64,000 bases of DNA from Neobacillus sp. CF12 (GTDB taxonomy: Bacteria > Bacillota > Bacilli > Bacillales > Cytobacillaceae), in assembly GCF_030348765.1 (NCBI RefSeq), contig NZ_JAUCEU010000007.1, positions 5,739,501-5,803,500 on the forward strand. The letters are read 5' to 3'. The notes under the pieces were generated by a model. That model saw nothing but the letters and a program-made list of their open reading frames with translations. It made no database searches and had not been told where the DNA came from. Of this stretch, positions 50,734 through 58,948 are shown piece after piece (the first letter of the stretch is position 1; the number at the start of each line of letters is the position of its first letter). The position numbers and the translations under genes were made by a program.

Positions 50734-51588
50734 ATGAATCAAAGTGCTTCCACCATTCTTATCGAGGAAGGTAATTTTTTTCTAGAAGTTTATCTTGACC
50801 CTTTTAATAAAAGGATACGAATTGACGATTACCGCGGCAATATTCATTTAGCGCTCGAAAAAGCGGAAGAATTAGCCCGTACCCACAATGCGGAAAAATT
50901 AATTATGAAAGCTCGGTTAGAGGATTATTTACACCTTTATGAAAAAGGGTTACAGCCGGAAGCGATAGTTGATCGCTATTTTCTTGGTTCTGATGCTCAC
51001 TTTTTTTCAAAGTTTTATAGTGCAGAACGAAAGAAGAGTGACCATTGGTTGACGGAGGATGGCATGATTCACAGCATTTATCAATTAGACACATCCCTTG
51101 ATAAACCGTTTCCTCCTAAGGAGTATGAATTAAAGAAAGCAGATGAAGAATGTGCCGGGGAACTTGCAGGATTGTACCGCCAAGTTTTTAAAATCTATCC
51201 TACACCATTACATGACCCTGAATATGTGAAAAAGACGATGAAGGAAGGGACTGTTTATTACGTTTTCTTTTATCAGGGGAAAGTTGTCAGTGCCGCTTCG
51301 GCAGAAGTGAATTCTTTTTATAAAAATGCAGAATTAACCGATTGTGCTACCTTAAAGGAACATCGGAAATATGGGTTGATGAAAATTCTTCTCCGTGAGT
51401 TAGAGGGTGAACTGAAAAGGCAAGGGATATTCTGTGCCTATTCGATCGCGAGGAGTTTATCCTTTGGAATGAATGCGGTGCTGTACCAGCTTGGATATAA
51501 GTATCGTGGACGCTTCATAAATAACTGCTATATTTACGACAAGTTAGAGGATATGAATATGTGGATAAAGAATCTGGCAAACTGCTAA
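50734..51588 (+). CDS. ablB: beta-lysine N6-acetyltransferase AblB (YodP)
   Basis: A 284-residue two-part GNAT protein. The C-terminal acetyl-CoA domain carries AGELAGLYRQVFKIYPTPLH, VSAASAEVN and LKEHRKYGLMKILLRELE, the pyrophosphate-loop region. With KamA it makes N-epsilon-acetyl-beta-lysine, a compatible solute known from methanogens and found in some Bacillus. GGAAGGAGCC before the ATG. It follows the terminator of the aldehyde dehydrogenase and precedes the sigma-54 activator. Confidence 0.9.
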   Translation: MNQSASTILIEEGNFFLEVYLDPFNKRIRIDDYRGNIHLALEKAEELARTHNAEKLIMKARLEDYLHLYEKGLQPEAIVDRYFLGSDAHFFSKFYSAERKKSDHWLTEDGMIHSIYQLDTSLDKPFPPKEYELKKADEECAGELAGLYRQVFKIYPTPLHDPEYVKKTMKEGTVYYVFFYQGKVVSAASAEVNSFYKNAELTDCATLKEHRKYGLMKILLRELEGELKRQGIFCAYSIARSLSFGMNAVLYQLGYKYRGRFINNCYIYDKLEDMNMWIKNLANC

Positions 51589-51602
51589 CTTTTCGGCTAG
51601 AG

Positions 51603-51626
51603 GTGACGAATTTTCGGCACTTTTTT
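51603..51626 (+). terminator. terminator after ablB
   Basis: GTGACGAA / TTCGGCAC stem with an A-G mismatch and TT loop, then TTTTTT; ten bases on is the binding site of the activator. Confidence 0.65.
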
Positions 51627-51642
51627 ATAGGGAGGTGAAGGA

Positions 51643-53028
51643 ATGGTTCAATTAACAGCATTAACCCAAGAAGTTCTCTCAGCCATTTTAAAAACCATCG
51701 ATGAAGGAATTCATGTAGTCAATACAGAGGGTAAAACGATTTTTTATAATGAAGTTGCGGCAAGACATGATGGTATGGATGTAAAGGAAGTACAAGGAAA
51801 ACATCTGATAGACGCTTTTCCCTCCTTAACAGAGAATTCAAGCACTCTGCTCCGGGTGATTAAAACAGGGAAACCTATTTATAATCAGACACAGGTTTAT
51901 GTCAATATGCATGGAACACGGATTGATACGATTAATACGACACTTCCAATTTTTGTAGACAAGGAGATTATTGGCGCAGTTGAGATTGCAAAGGATTATT
52001 CCCGGATGAAGCAATTAGCGGAAAGTCTCTTAGATTTACAAAAAAATGTAAATAAAAATAGTAAGAAAAAAACATTGAAGAACGTCAAGTATACGTTAGA
52101 TGATTTAAAGACTGTTAATCCTACGTTTCAGAATATGAAGAACGAAGCTAGAAAGTTGGCAAAATCAGATTCCCCGATTCTGGTGTACGGAGAAAGCGGT
52201 ACAGGTAAGGAGTTGTTTGTCCAAGGTATTCATCATGCATCCCTTCGTGGTGATGGTCCGTTCATTGCTCAAAACTGTGCAGCTATTCCCGAAACCCTGC
52301 TCGAAAGTATTCTTTTTGGAACAGCGAAAGGCAGTTATACAGGCGCTGTTGAGAGAAAAGGTCTATTCGAACTGGCAGATGGAGGGACACTGTTTCTAGA
52401 TGAACTTCATACGATGCCGATTGAGCTTCAGGCTAAGTTGTTACGAGTTTTAGAGGATGGAATGATAAGAAGAGTTGGAAGCGCACAAAACATCGCTGTG
52501 GAAGTCCGTGTCATTGCAGCGATGAATGTCCATCCAAATACTGCCCTTCAAAATCAAAAGCTCCGCTCAGATCTTTATTACCGTTTGAATGTGTTTACTT
52601 TTTCACTGCTGCCTATTAGAGATCGCAAAGAGGATATCCTGTTCCTGACCCACTATTTTATTACGTTTTTTAATCAGAAATTGCATAAAAGGATTAAAGG
52701 AGCAGAAAAGAAATTGGAAAGCTTTTTTATGAGTCATCCTTGGCCGGGTAATGTACGGGAATTAAAGCATTGTATTGAATACATGATGAATGTGTGCGAG
52801 GGAGAATTCCTTCGTATGGATGACTTGCCTATTATGATGAAGCAGCAGGCGGCACCAAGTGAAAAAGTCGATAAAGATCTCTCCTTAAGAAAAAATATGG
52901 AAGTGTTAGAAAAACAACTTATTGACAAGGCACTTAATTTGACAGATGGAAACATAAACCAAGCGGCCAAGCTATTGGAAATTCCAAGGCAAACACTGCA
53001 ATACAAAATCAAAAAGATAAAGGATTAG
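51643..53028 (+). CDS. PAS-domain sigma-54-dependent transcriptional activator
   Basis: A 461-residue bacterial enhancer-binding protein. An N-terminal PAS domain (about 10-115, NTEGKTIFYNEVAARHDGM) may sense a metabolite. The AAA+ core has Walker A VYGESGTGKELF, the sigma-54 contact loop GSYTGAVERKG (a variant of GAFTGA), Walker B GGTLFLDELHTM, and the SHPWPGNVRELKHCIEYM motif. A Fis-type helix-turn-helix closes it (NINQAAKLLEIPRQTLQYKI). GGGAGGTGAAGG upstream. It directly precedes kamA and its sigma-54 promoter, so kamA is its evident target. Confidence 0.94.
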   Translation: MVQLTALTQEVLSAILKTIDEGIHVVNTEGKTIFYNEVAARHDGMDVKEVQGKHLIDAFPSLTENSSTLLRVIKTGKPIYNQTQVYVNMHGTRIDTINTTLPIFVDKEIIGAVEIAKDYSRMKQLAESLLDLQKNVNKNSKKKTLKNVKYTLDDLKTVNPTFQNMKNEARKLAKSDSPILVYGESGTGKELFVQGIHHASLRGDGPFIAQNCAAIPETLLESILFGTAKGSYTGAVERKGLFELADGGTLFLDELHTMPIELQAKLLRVLEDGMIRRVGSAQNIAVEVRVIAAMNVHPNTALQNQKLRSDLYYRLNVFTFSLLPIRDRKEDILFLTHYFITFFNQKLHKRIKGAEKKLESFFMSHPWPGNVRELKHCIEYMMNVCEGEFLRMDDLPIMMKQQAAPSEKVDKDLSLRKNMEVLEKQLIDKALNLTDGNINQAAKLLEIPRQTLQYKIKKIKD

Positions 53029-53045
53029 CTGCCGAAATATAGGCG

Positions 53046-53061
53046 TTTTTTTTTTTTTTTT
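53046..53061. repeat. homopolymer of 16 T after the activator gene
   Basis: T16 follows a weak GCC...GGC stem (53031-53045). It may terminate the activator transcript, leaving kamA dependent on the sigma-54 promoter. Confidence 0.6.
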
Positions 53062-53106
53062 CATTAGAAACACGTAATAATCAAATCCTTACCCGGACTA
53101 AGTGCA

Positions 53107-53123
53107 TTGGCATAATTCTTGCA
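53107..53123 (+). promoter_or_regulatory. sigma-54 (-24/-12) promoter of kamA
   Basis: TTGGCATAATTCTTGCA: GG at 53109-53110 and GC at 53121-53122 are separated by the required 10 bases, and both flanking motifs (TGGCA, TTGCA) fit the consensus. Transcription would start near 53134, 27 bases before the kamA ATG. Confidence 0.88.
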
Positions 53124-53160
53124 TAATATCTAAGTAAAGCAGGGTAAGGAGGAATTTTAC

Positions 53161-54594
53161 ATGAAACATACATTATACAAGCCGAATCGGCATTGGAAAG
53201 ATATAGAGCTTTGGAAGGATGTAACAGAGGAGCAATGGAATGATTGGCTCTGGCAGTTAACAAACACCATTCGGACATTGGAGGATTTAAAAAAGGTAAT
53301 TAACTTAACTCCAGATGAAGAAGAAGGAGTTAGAATCTCAACAAAAACAATTCCATTAAATATTACACCCTATTATGCTTCACTCATGAACCCTGATGAT
53401 CCACGCTGCCCAATTCGGATGCAATCTGTTCCGATTTCTAAAGAAATTCATAAGACGAAATATGATCTTGAAGATCCCCTTTATGAAGATGAAGATTCAC
53501 CAGTACCAGGTTTAACACATCGTTACCCAGATCGCGTTCTATTTCTTGTCACCAATCAATGTTCGATGTACTGCCGCTACTGTACGAGAAGACGATTCTC
53601 AGGACAAATAGGGATGGGTGTCCCGAAGAAACAGCTGGATGCAGCAATAAACTATATCCGGCAAACACCGCAAGTACGGGATGTGTTAATTTCTGGCGGA
53701 GATGGGCTGCTCATTAATGATACGATCCTTGAATATATTTTGAAAAATCTTCGTGAAATTGATCATGTTGAAATTATTCGAATCGGTACAAGAGCACCTG
53801 TGGTCTTCCCGCAAAGAATCACTGAAAATCTCTGTAACATCTTAAAGAAATATCATCCAATTTGGCTGAATACTCATTTTAATACATCGATCGAAATAAC
53901 CGAGGAATCCAAGAAGGCCTGTGAAATGCTTGCTAATTCAGGTGTCCCTGTTGGAAATCAATCGGTCATCCTCGCAGGTATCAACGACAGTGTTCCAATT
54001 ATGAAAAAGCTGATGCATGACCTCGTGAAAATCCGGGTTCGCCCTTATTATATATATCAATGTGACCTTTCTGAAGGAATTGGCCATTTCCGGGCACCTG
54101 TTTCCAAAGGGCTTGAAATTATTGAGGGACTACGTGGACATACAAGCGGTTATGCGGTGCCAACTTTTGTGCTAGACGGTCCAGGTGGTGGCGGGAAAAT
54201 TTCACTTCAGCCTAATTATTTAATCTCACAAAGTGCAGAAAAGGTTGTCCTCAGGAACTTTGAAGGAGTGATTACCTCTTATCCAGAACCAGAAAATTAT
54301 AAACCAGGTACAGCAGAGGGCTATTTCAAAGAGATTTACCCAGATATGGAGGAAAAACGATCGAATATTGGAATCGCAGGAATCATGAATGACCAGCATT
54401 TCAATCTAGTTCCAGAGGGCTTAACAAGATTAAATCGCCGAAAAGAATATCATCAAGATCCTACCCATTCATCACTGAAGGATAAACGAAGTAAGCGTGA
54501 TGTATTGAAGGAAAAGAAATTTCAGGCACTTCAAAACAAACCGGCACCTACAGAAAAAACAGATTCTGATGGTGACTCCGCACTGAAGGAATAG
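53161..54594 (+). CDS. kamA: L-lysine 2,3-aminomutase
   Basis: A 477-residue radical SAM/PLP enzyme (AblA) that moves the alpha-amino group of lysine to C3, giving beta-lysine. The iron-sulfur motif CxxxCxxC is in NQCSMYCRYCTRRRF. DVLISGGDGLLI contacts SAM, and VPTFVLDGPGGGGK ends with the PLP-binding Lys. The C-terminal 60 residues are charged and variable. AAGGAGG lies before the ATG. Driven by the sigma-54 promoter; yokU follows ten bases after its stop. Confidence 0.96.
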   Translation: MKHTLYKPNRHWKDIELWKDVTEEQWNDWLWQLTNTIRTLEDLKKVINLTPDEEEGVRISTKTIPLNITPYYASLMNPDDPRCPIRMQSVPISKEIHKTKYDLEDPLYEDEDSPVPGLTHRYPDRVLFLVTNQCSMYCRYCTRRRFSGQIGMGVPKKQLDAAINYIRQTPQVRDVLISGGDGLLINDTILEYILKNLREIDHVEIIRIGTRAPVVFPQRITENLCNILKKYHPIWLNTHFNTSIEITEESKKACEMLANSGVPVGNQSVILAGINDSVPIMKKLMHDLVKIRVRPYYIYQCDLSEGIGHFRAPVSKGLEIIEGLRGHTSGYAVPTFVLDGPGGGGKISLQPNYLISQSAEKVVLRNFEGVITSYPEPENYKPGTAEGYFKEIYPDMEEKRSNIGIAGIMNDQHFNLVPEGLTRLNRRKEYHQDPTHSSLKDKRSKRDVLKEKKFQALQNKPAPTEKTDSDGDSALKE

Positions 54595-54604
54595 AGGGAT
54601 GAAG

Positions 54605-54886
54605 ATGGAATTAGTATGTGAATGGTGCGGGAGTGCAGCCAAAAATGGGGAGAATACCGTCTATTGGGAACTTCCTGACGGCACAAGAGCCATTCAAATA
54701 GAAGGAACCCCCGCAGTGGTTTGCGATAAATGTAACATGGTCTATCAAACAGATGAAACAACTAAAGCCATTGAAGACCAACTGTTTTTAATTGATACGA
54801 AAAAAATTGGTAAAAGCATCACTTATGAAGAGTTAATGGCATTGCCTAGACTCTTAAAAAGGAACTATTTTGATTTTACCTCATAA
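54605..54886 (+). CDS. yokU: YokU family zinc-ribbon-like protein
   Basis: A 93-residue protein with two Cys pairs (CEWC at the start, CDKC at about 40) that suggest a zinc ribbon, then MVYQTDETTKAIEDQLFLID and LPRLLKRNYFDF. It matches YokU of B. subtilis, which lies near kamA; function unknown. GAGGG at 54594-54598 spaces correctly for ATG 54605, less so for ATG 54599. Confidence 0.85.
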   Translation: MELVCEWCGSAAKNGENTVYWELPDGTRAIQIEGTPAVVCDKCNMVYQTDETTKAIEDQLFLIDTKKIGKSITYEELMALPRLLKRNYFDFTS

Positions 54887-54890
54887 ATCA

Positions 54891-54919
54891 AAACCCCTAT
54901 CAGCCGATAGGGGTTGTTT
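54891..54919. terminator. bidirectional terminator between yokU and the permease gene
   Basis: AACCCCTATC / GATAGGGGTT, a perfect 10-bp stem with an AGCC loop. Confidence 0.82.
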
Positions 54920-54921
54920 AC

Positions 54922-56022
54922 TTACGTTTGAATATGTTTTGCTGCATTTTTTCTTGCCCGTAAAAATTTCACTAGGTTTAATACGATGGTTTTCATAACT
55001 GCGTAAAACGGGATTGCCAGGACCATCCCTAAAACACCGGCTAGATTTCCAGCAGCCAGCAATATAATGATGATGGTTGCTGGGTGGGTGTCTAAGCTTT
55101 TTCCAAGAATGAGCGGCGATAACACATTTCCTTCAATTTGTTGTGCAATGAGAATAACTACAACGACTAACAACGCTTTAGTAGGAGAATCAAATAGTGC
55201 AACGATAACAGCGGGTGCTCCTCCAAGAATTGGTCCGATATAAGGAATAATATTGGTAAAAGCTACGATTAAGGCCATTACGAGTGCAAAGGGTAAATCA
55301 ATAATTAGGTATCCGATAAAAGCTAGCGTACCTACAGCCAAAGCAACCGTAACTTGTCCTTGTATATAGGCAGAGAGTGTATCACCTGTCTCTTTTAAAA
55401 TGGATAAACCTTCCTCCCTGTAGGCAGTGGGAAGGAATTTTGAGATTGCTGAAGGGAACCTGTGTCCATCTTTAAACATATAGAATAATAAAAAGGGTAC
55501 CGTTACGAGAATGATTGCAATATTCGTAATCACACCAAGAATATTCGTTATGCTGCCAGTAATCGTGTTCGGAAGCGTATTTGCAAATTCAATAAGTCTT
55601 TCCTGAACTGTCTCAAGAATATCCTTTTGCTCATCCATCACCCATTTAAATTCGGTTGATTGTACGACTTTATCAAAAAACTGCATGGTTTTATCTGCAT
55701 ACACTGGAAGCTCATTTGCAAGGGCCGTAAATTGTTTGGTAATGGCTGGTATTAAATTTCCAATCGCAAGTACACAAATGAGGATAAATACAACATAAAT
55801 GATAATGATGGCTAATAGCCTGGGTACTTTATGACGTTGTAGAAAATTAACAACAGGGTTAAGGAGAAAATAAAGAAATCCTGTGATTAGAATCGGAAAA
55901 AAGATGGTCGAAAAAAAGATTCCGATTGGTTCAAATAAGAACGATATCTTGGTGGAAACCCAAATGATGGTTAATATTAACAGAACCTGTATTAACCAGT
56001 ATTGAAATTTTTTCTTTGCCAA
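54922..56022 (-). CDS. AI-2E family transporter
   Basis: A 366-residue protein with about eight membrane helices. The family pattern includes FFPILITGFLYFLLNPVVNF, RLLAIIIIYVVF, and the conserved IAFTNIIPYIGPILGGAPAV-like stretch (here VAFTNIIPYIGPILGGAPAV). Members move small molecules or ions (autoinducer-2 export, Na+/H+ exchange), so substrate is open. AGAGGT lies eight bases before TTG 56022, which I take as the start; the 21 extra codons upstream have no site. Confidence 0.88.
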   Translation of the reverse strand: MAKKKFQYWLIQVLLILTIIWVSTKISFLFEPIGIFFSTIFFPILITGFLYFLLNPVVNFLQRHKVPRLLAIIIIYVVFILICVLAIGNLIPAITKQFTALANELPVYADKTMQFFDKVVQSTEFKWVMDEQKDILETVQERLIEFANTLPNTITGSITNILGVITNIAIILVTVPFLLFYMFKDGHRFPSAISKFLPTAYREEGLSILKETGDTLSAYIQGQVTVALAVGTLAFIGYLIIDLPFALVMALIVAFTNIIPYIGPILGGAPAVIVALFDSPTKALLVVVVILIAQQIEGNVLSPLILGKSLDTHPATIIIILLAAGNLAGVLGMVLAIPFYAVMKTIVLNLVKFLRARKNAAKHIQT

Positions 56023-56193
56023 TGTATGTACCTCTGTTTCTAATTTATTTGGTAAAATTATATCAAATTTATGAAAATATACCAATGATTCCTATCTTAG
56101 TTATAAAAAAATGGTGCTGGACGTCCAATTCGTCATCCGTTATAGTATCAATAAGAAATTCTTGTCCCATTGATGGAAAGAAAGGCGAAATGT

Positions 56194-56424
56194 ATGATTA
56201 AATCCTTTTATCACTTTCTAATGAAATACCGGCACCCTGAACCAAAGGATGCCATTAGTGTTTTTGCAAACGAGGCTTTTTTGGATCATAGCTTCCCAAA
56301 AATATCGAAAGACTACCACGAACTCAGTTCCTACTTGGAATTTAACGGCCATTATTTAAATTCCATGTCTGTATTTGATGAGGCATGGGATCTTTATTTG
56401 CTATCGGAAAGTAAATCAAAATAA
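56194..56424 (+). CDS. yozE: YozE family UPF0346 protein
   Basis: A 76-residue helical protein with the YozE core KSFYHFLMKYRHPEPKDAIS, FANEAFLDHSFPK and SVFDEAWDLY. Function unknown; a three-helix fold similar to SAM-like domains is known for the family. GAAAGGCG upstream supports ATG 56194; the frame opens eight codons earlier. Neighbouring order with yokU and yodN matches B. subtilis. Confidence 0.9.
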   Translation: MIKSFYHFLMKYRHPEPKDAISVFANEAFLDHSFPKISKDYHELSSYLEFNGHYLNSMSVFDEAWDLYLLSESKSK

Positions 56425-56436
56425 TCTAATACCTTT

Positions 56437-56470
56437 AAATCGCCTTTAGCAAAAGAGGCGATTTTTCTTT
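56437..56470 (+). terminator. terminator after yozE
   Basis: AAATCGCCT / AGGCGATTT stem, then TTC and further T's. Confidence 0.8.
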
Positions 56471-56553
56471 TTCTCCAATGTGAGCGATATATCAATTGGT
56501 GCATATACTATTGTAATCAAAATTCACGACTCATCATTGAGAGGATGGAGGAT

Positions 56554-57255
56554 ATGAAAAGAAGGAATATACCGAAGTATAAGGTCGGTGATACGGTCGT
56601 GATAACGATGTATGGTACAGTAGGCAAAATAACAGATGTTAAGTGGCTTGACGGGAATTACGTATACGAAGTGAATGAAAGTGATGGTCTTTTTGTTGAA
56701 TCAGGGCTTCAGCTCCTTTCTGAATATGAAGGAACTTTGGTGGAACAAGAACAAATAGATATTGAATATAAATTCTTTTTCGGAGATTTAGTTCAGGTTG
56801 CGGGATATGGGGCTGATTTGTTTAAGATTGTCGGATTTCGTACAGAGATTTGGCGCTACAAAGAGGATGCGTGGGAGGATGTAATTTACGAACTTTCAAG
56901 GATTAGTGATGGGGAATGGCTAGAAGCGGGTGAAGAGGAAATGACACTCGTAGCAGATGCTGAGAGTGCTGACACGTTTATCCAAAAGTTAGGGCTGCTG
57001 TACTTAGTTAATAACGAAGAGAAGCAGCAGGTCGCAATTTCCAAAACACAAAAAAATATCGTAAGAAAAGCAGAACTTGAAGAAATTGAACGGAAAAAGG
57101 AAAAGAAACAGTTAATTGATAATTTATTAGATATATTTAATGACTACAAAATTTTATATACCATTTTCCACGACCAAGAGTACTATCAAGTGATGCGAGT
57201 AATTCTAAGGAAATTGAAAAGTGTCGTAAGTGATGATGGTAAAAGCCATGTCTAG
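56554..57255 (+). CDS. yodN: YodN-like protein
   Basis: A 233-residue soluble acidic protein. Residues 8-60 (YKVGDTVVITMYGTVGKITD) and 75-130 (GDLVQVAGYGADLFKIVGFR) look like two SH3/KOW-type beta barrels, and a helical charged C terminus follows (EELEEIERKKEKKQLIDNLL-like). Assigned to yodN by length and position; function unknown. GAGAGG nine bases before ATG 56554 selects it over ATG 56545. Confidence 0.75.
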   Translation: MKRRNIPKYKVGDTVVITMYGTVGKITDVKWLDGNYVYEVNESDGLFVESGLQLLSEYEGTLVEQEQIDIEYKFFFGDLVQVAGYGADLFKIVGFRTEIWRYKEDAWEDVIYELSRISDGEWLEAGEEEMTLVADAESADTFIQKLGLLYLVNNEEKQQVAISKTQKNIVRKAELEEIERKKEKKQLIDNLLDIFNDYKILYTIFHDQEYYQVMRVILRKLKSVVSDDGKSHV

Positions 57256-57258
57256 CTT

Positions 57259-57426
57259 CTACCACCAGGATATTGACACGAATAAGTAAAGGACCAAAGG
57301 AATCCCACCCCATTTGATTAGAAAAAATAGGCTGTCCAATATTTTCTCAAAGGCAGTGATGATAAACCCATCCTCCTGATTAACATCATCAAGAATAGCT
57401 TCAAATTTTGCTTGTAGATTTGACAT
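57259..57426 (-). CDS. small membrane protein (55 aa), unassigned
   Basis: Minus-strand frame from ATG 57426 to TAG 57259 with GAGGTGATTG upstream. The product MSNLQAKFEAILDDVNQEDG continues with one C-terminal hydrophobic helix (LIKWGGIPLVLYLFVSISWW). It fills the gap between yodN and yozD, with its stop four bases from the yodN stop. No family recognised. Confidence 0.6.
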   Translation of the reverse strand: MSNLQAKFEAILDDVNQEDGFIITAFEKILDSLFFLIKWGGIPLVLYLFVSISWW

Positions 57427-57605
57427 ACAATCACCTCATAATCGTTCTTTTTATTCATCCTATGCTTGTCCAAAGAAAAAAAGACATATAAATCTTTTAT
57501 TTTGCTCTCTATGTTTAAGTTGCTGAATATTTACCGATTCTTCTAGAAGTAAATAGCATGAATGAGCAGAATTCATCATACATTCTGTAAAAAGGGGGCG
57601 ATGCT

Positions 57606-57779
57606 ATGAGAGAAATTGAAGTATTTATTGATACGGAAGAGATTGCTGAATTTTTCTTTCATGAGCTGGTGAAAAGAGGATACGTTCCTACGGAAGAAGA
57701 ATTGGAAGAAATCGCAGATATCACCTTCGAGTATCTCATCGAGAAAAGTATTATCGACGAAGAAGTAGAAGATGAATAG
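57606..57779 (+). CDS. yozD: YozD family small acidic protein
   Basis: A 57-residue acidic protein: MREIEVFIDTEEIAEFFFHE then RGYVPTEEELEEIADITFEY. It resembles YozD of B. subtilis, which lies in the same yodN-yozD-yozE group. Function unknown. AAAGGGGGCG precedes the ATG. Confidence 0.8.
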   Translation: MREIEVFIDTEEIAEFFFHELVKRGYVPTEEELEEIADITFEYLIEKSIIDEEVEDE

Positions 57780-57829
57780 GTAAAAACTCACAAGACTTCA
57801 TTCATCTTTTTAATAAGAATTAACGAAAG

Positions 57830-57857
57830 ACGAGCATTTGATTCTGCTCGCTTTTTG
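57830..57857 (+). terminator. terminator after yozD
   Basis: CGAGCA / TGCTCG stem with an eight-base loop, then CTTTTTG. Confidence 0.7.
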
Positions 57858-57950
57858 TTTGTGCGATTTTTTTTTGCTGTTTTTAATAATTAGTGAAACT
57901 TTACTAATTCATCACCGTATTAAGAATAGTGAAACGAGGAGGAATGATGA

Positions 57951-58130
57951 ATGCTTAAAAAGATATTAAAATCAATTCTTGGTAGTAAACTTCATCATCA
58001 AAAAAAATATTCACATTCAAGTAATGCGTGGAAAAAAATGAACCACAATAAACATAAGCACTTGGGACATCACCACTATAAAAAGAAACATAAAAGCGGC
58101 AGTTCCTTTTCCAGTTTCTTTAGCAGTTAA
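57951..58130 (+). CDS. small His/Lys/Ser-rich basic protein (59 aa)
   Basis: ATG 57951 with GAGGAGG ten bases upstream. The product starts MLKKILKSILGSKLHH, has NHNKHKHLGHHHYKKKHKSG in the middle and ends SSFSSFFSS. Composition (14 Lys and 9 or more His in 59) suggests a spore-coat or DNA/polyanion-binding peptide. The kinase gene begins eight bases after its stop, so the Ser-rich tail could be a phosphorylation target (inference). No family recognised. Confidence 0.65.
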   Translation: MLKKILKSILGSKLHHQKKYSHSSNAWKKMNHNKHKHLGHHHYKKKHKSGSSFSSFFSS

Positions 58131-58138
58131 TCGTAATT

Positions 58139-58936
58139 ATGTTGAAATTTTTGACATTAAAGGCTGCGAATATAATGGAAAAACGATTTCAGCAAGATGA
58201 AATCATTGTGCAACGCTATCAAATACTGAAGCATATTGGCGTAGGAAGTTATGGAAATAGCTACTTAGTTTATGACCGAGAATCACAGCAAAAGAAAGTA
58301 TTAAAAGCATTACGTATCCATAAGAGAATGACAAAGGCTGGAAAAAGCGATTTTGAGCTTGAAAAAAACCTGCTCCTATCCATCAAGCATCCTGGATTCC
58401 CACGCTTTTTCGAAGCTGGCACATATAAAAATATTCCATTTTATACAATGGAGTATATAGAGGGTAAGAATTTCGAACAGCTAATCTTTCAAGATGGTCA
58501 AAAGTATTCAGAAATAGAAGCGTTTAAGATTGCCTTTAAATTGCTAGAACTTATTCACTACTTACATGAGCAACAACTAATTCATAGGGATATTCGAATC
58601 CCTAATGTGATTACAAATGGGACTGAGATTGTTCTGATTGATTTAGGGCTTGCACGCAAACGGAATCAAGATAATGAGGAAAAAGATAGTCGAAAACGGC
58701 ATTTACGGAAAGAAGTAAATCCACAAGCGGACTTTTATGGTCTTGGTCATTTCATTTTGTTTTTACTGTACTCCAACTTTTCTTTTCCAGAAAAGAAGAA
58801 AGAAAGCAGTTGGGAAGAGGAATTGGAGATATCATATTATGCTAAGCACATCATCAGCAGGCTGTTACAAATAGAAGTCAGTTATGAGAGCTGTGCAGAA
58901 GTAAAATTAGATATCCAAAAATTATTTGAGGTATAG
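58139..58936 (+). CDS. Hanks-type serine/threonine protein kinase, YbdM-like
   Basis: A 265-residue soluble kinase without sensor domain. Gly-rich loop GVGSYGNSYLV, the ATP Lys in KVLKALRIHK, catalytic loop HRDIRIPNVI (HRD with Asn), and a metal motif LIDLGLAR, where DLG replaces DFG. It resembles B. subtilis YbdM. The start is uncertain: ATG 58139 follows the previous stop by eight bases with no clear site, and ATG 58175 has only a weak AAAGG. It sits between a basic small protein and spo0M. Confidence 0.85.
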   Translation: MLKFLTLKAANIMEKRFQQDEIIVQRYQILKHIGVGSYGNSYLVYDRESQQKKVLKALRIHKRMTKAGKSDFELEKNLLLSIKHPGFPRFFEAGTYKNIPFYTMEYIEGKNFEQLIFQDGQKYSEIEAFKIAFKLLELIHYLHEQQLIHRDIRIPNVITNGTEIVLIDLGLARKRNQDNEEKDSRKRHLRKEVNPQADFYGLGHFILFLLYSNFSFPEKKKESSWEEELEISYYAKHIISRLLQIEVSYESCAEVKLDIQKLFEV

Positions 58937-58948
58937 GGAGGAAGTAAA

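Noticed and set aside
51590..51618. Direct repeats TTTTCGGC as enhancer sites for the sigma-54 activator
   Set aside because: The second copy is the 3' arm of an intrinsic terminator (51603-51626). The similar GCCGAAAT at 53031 is a single half-site, so evidence for an upstream activating sequence is too thin.
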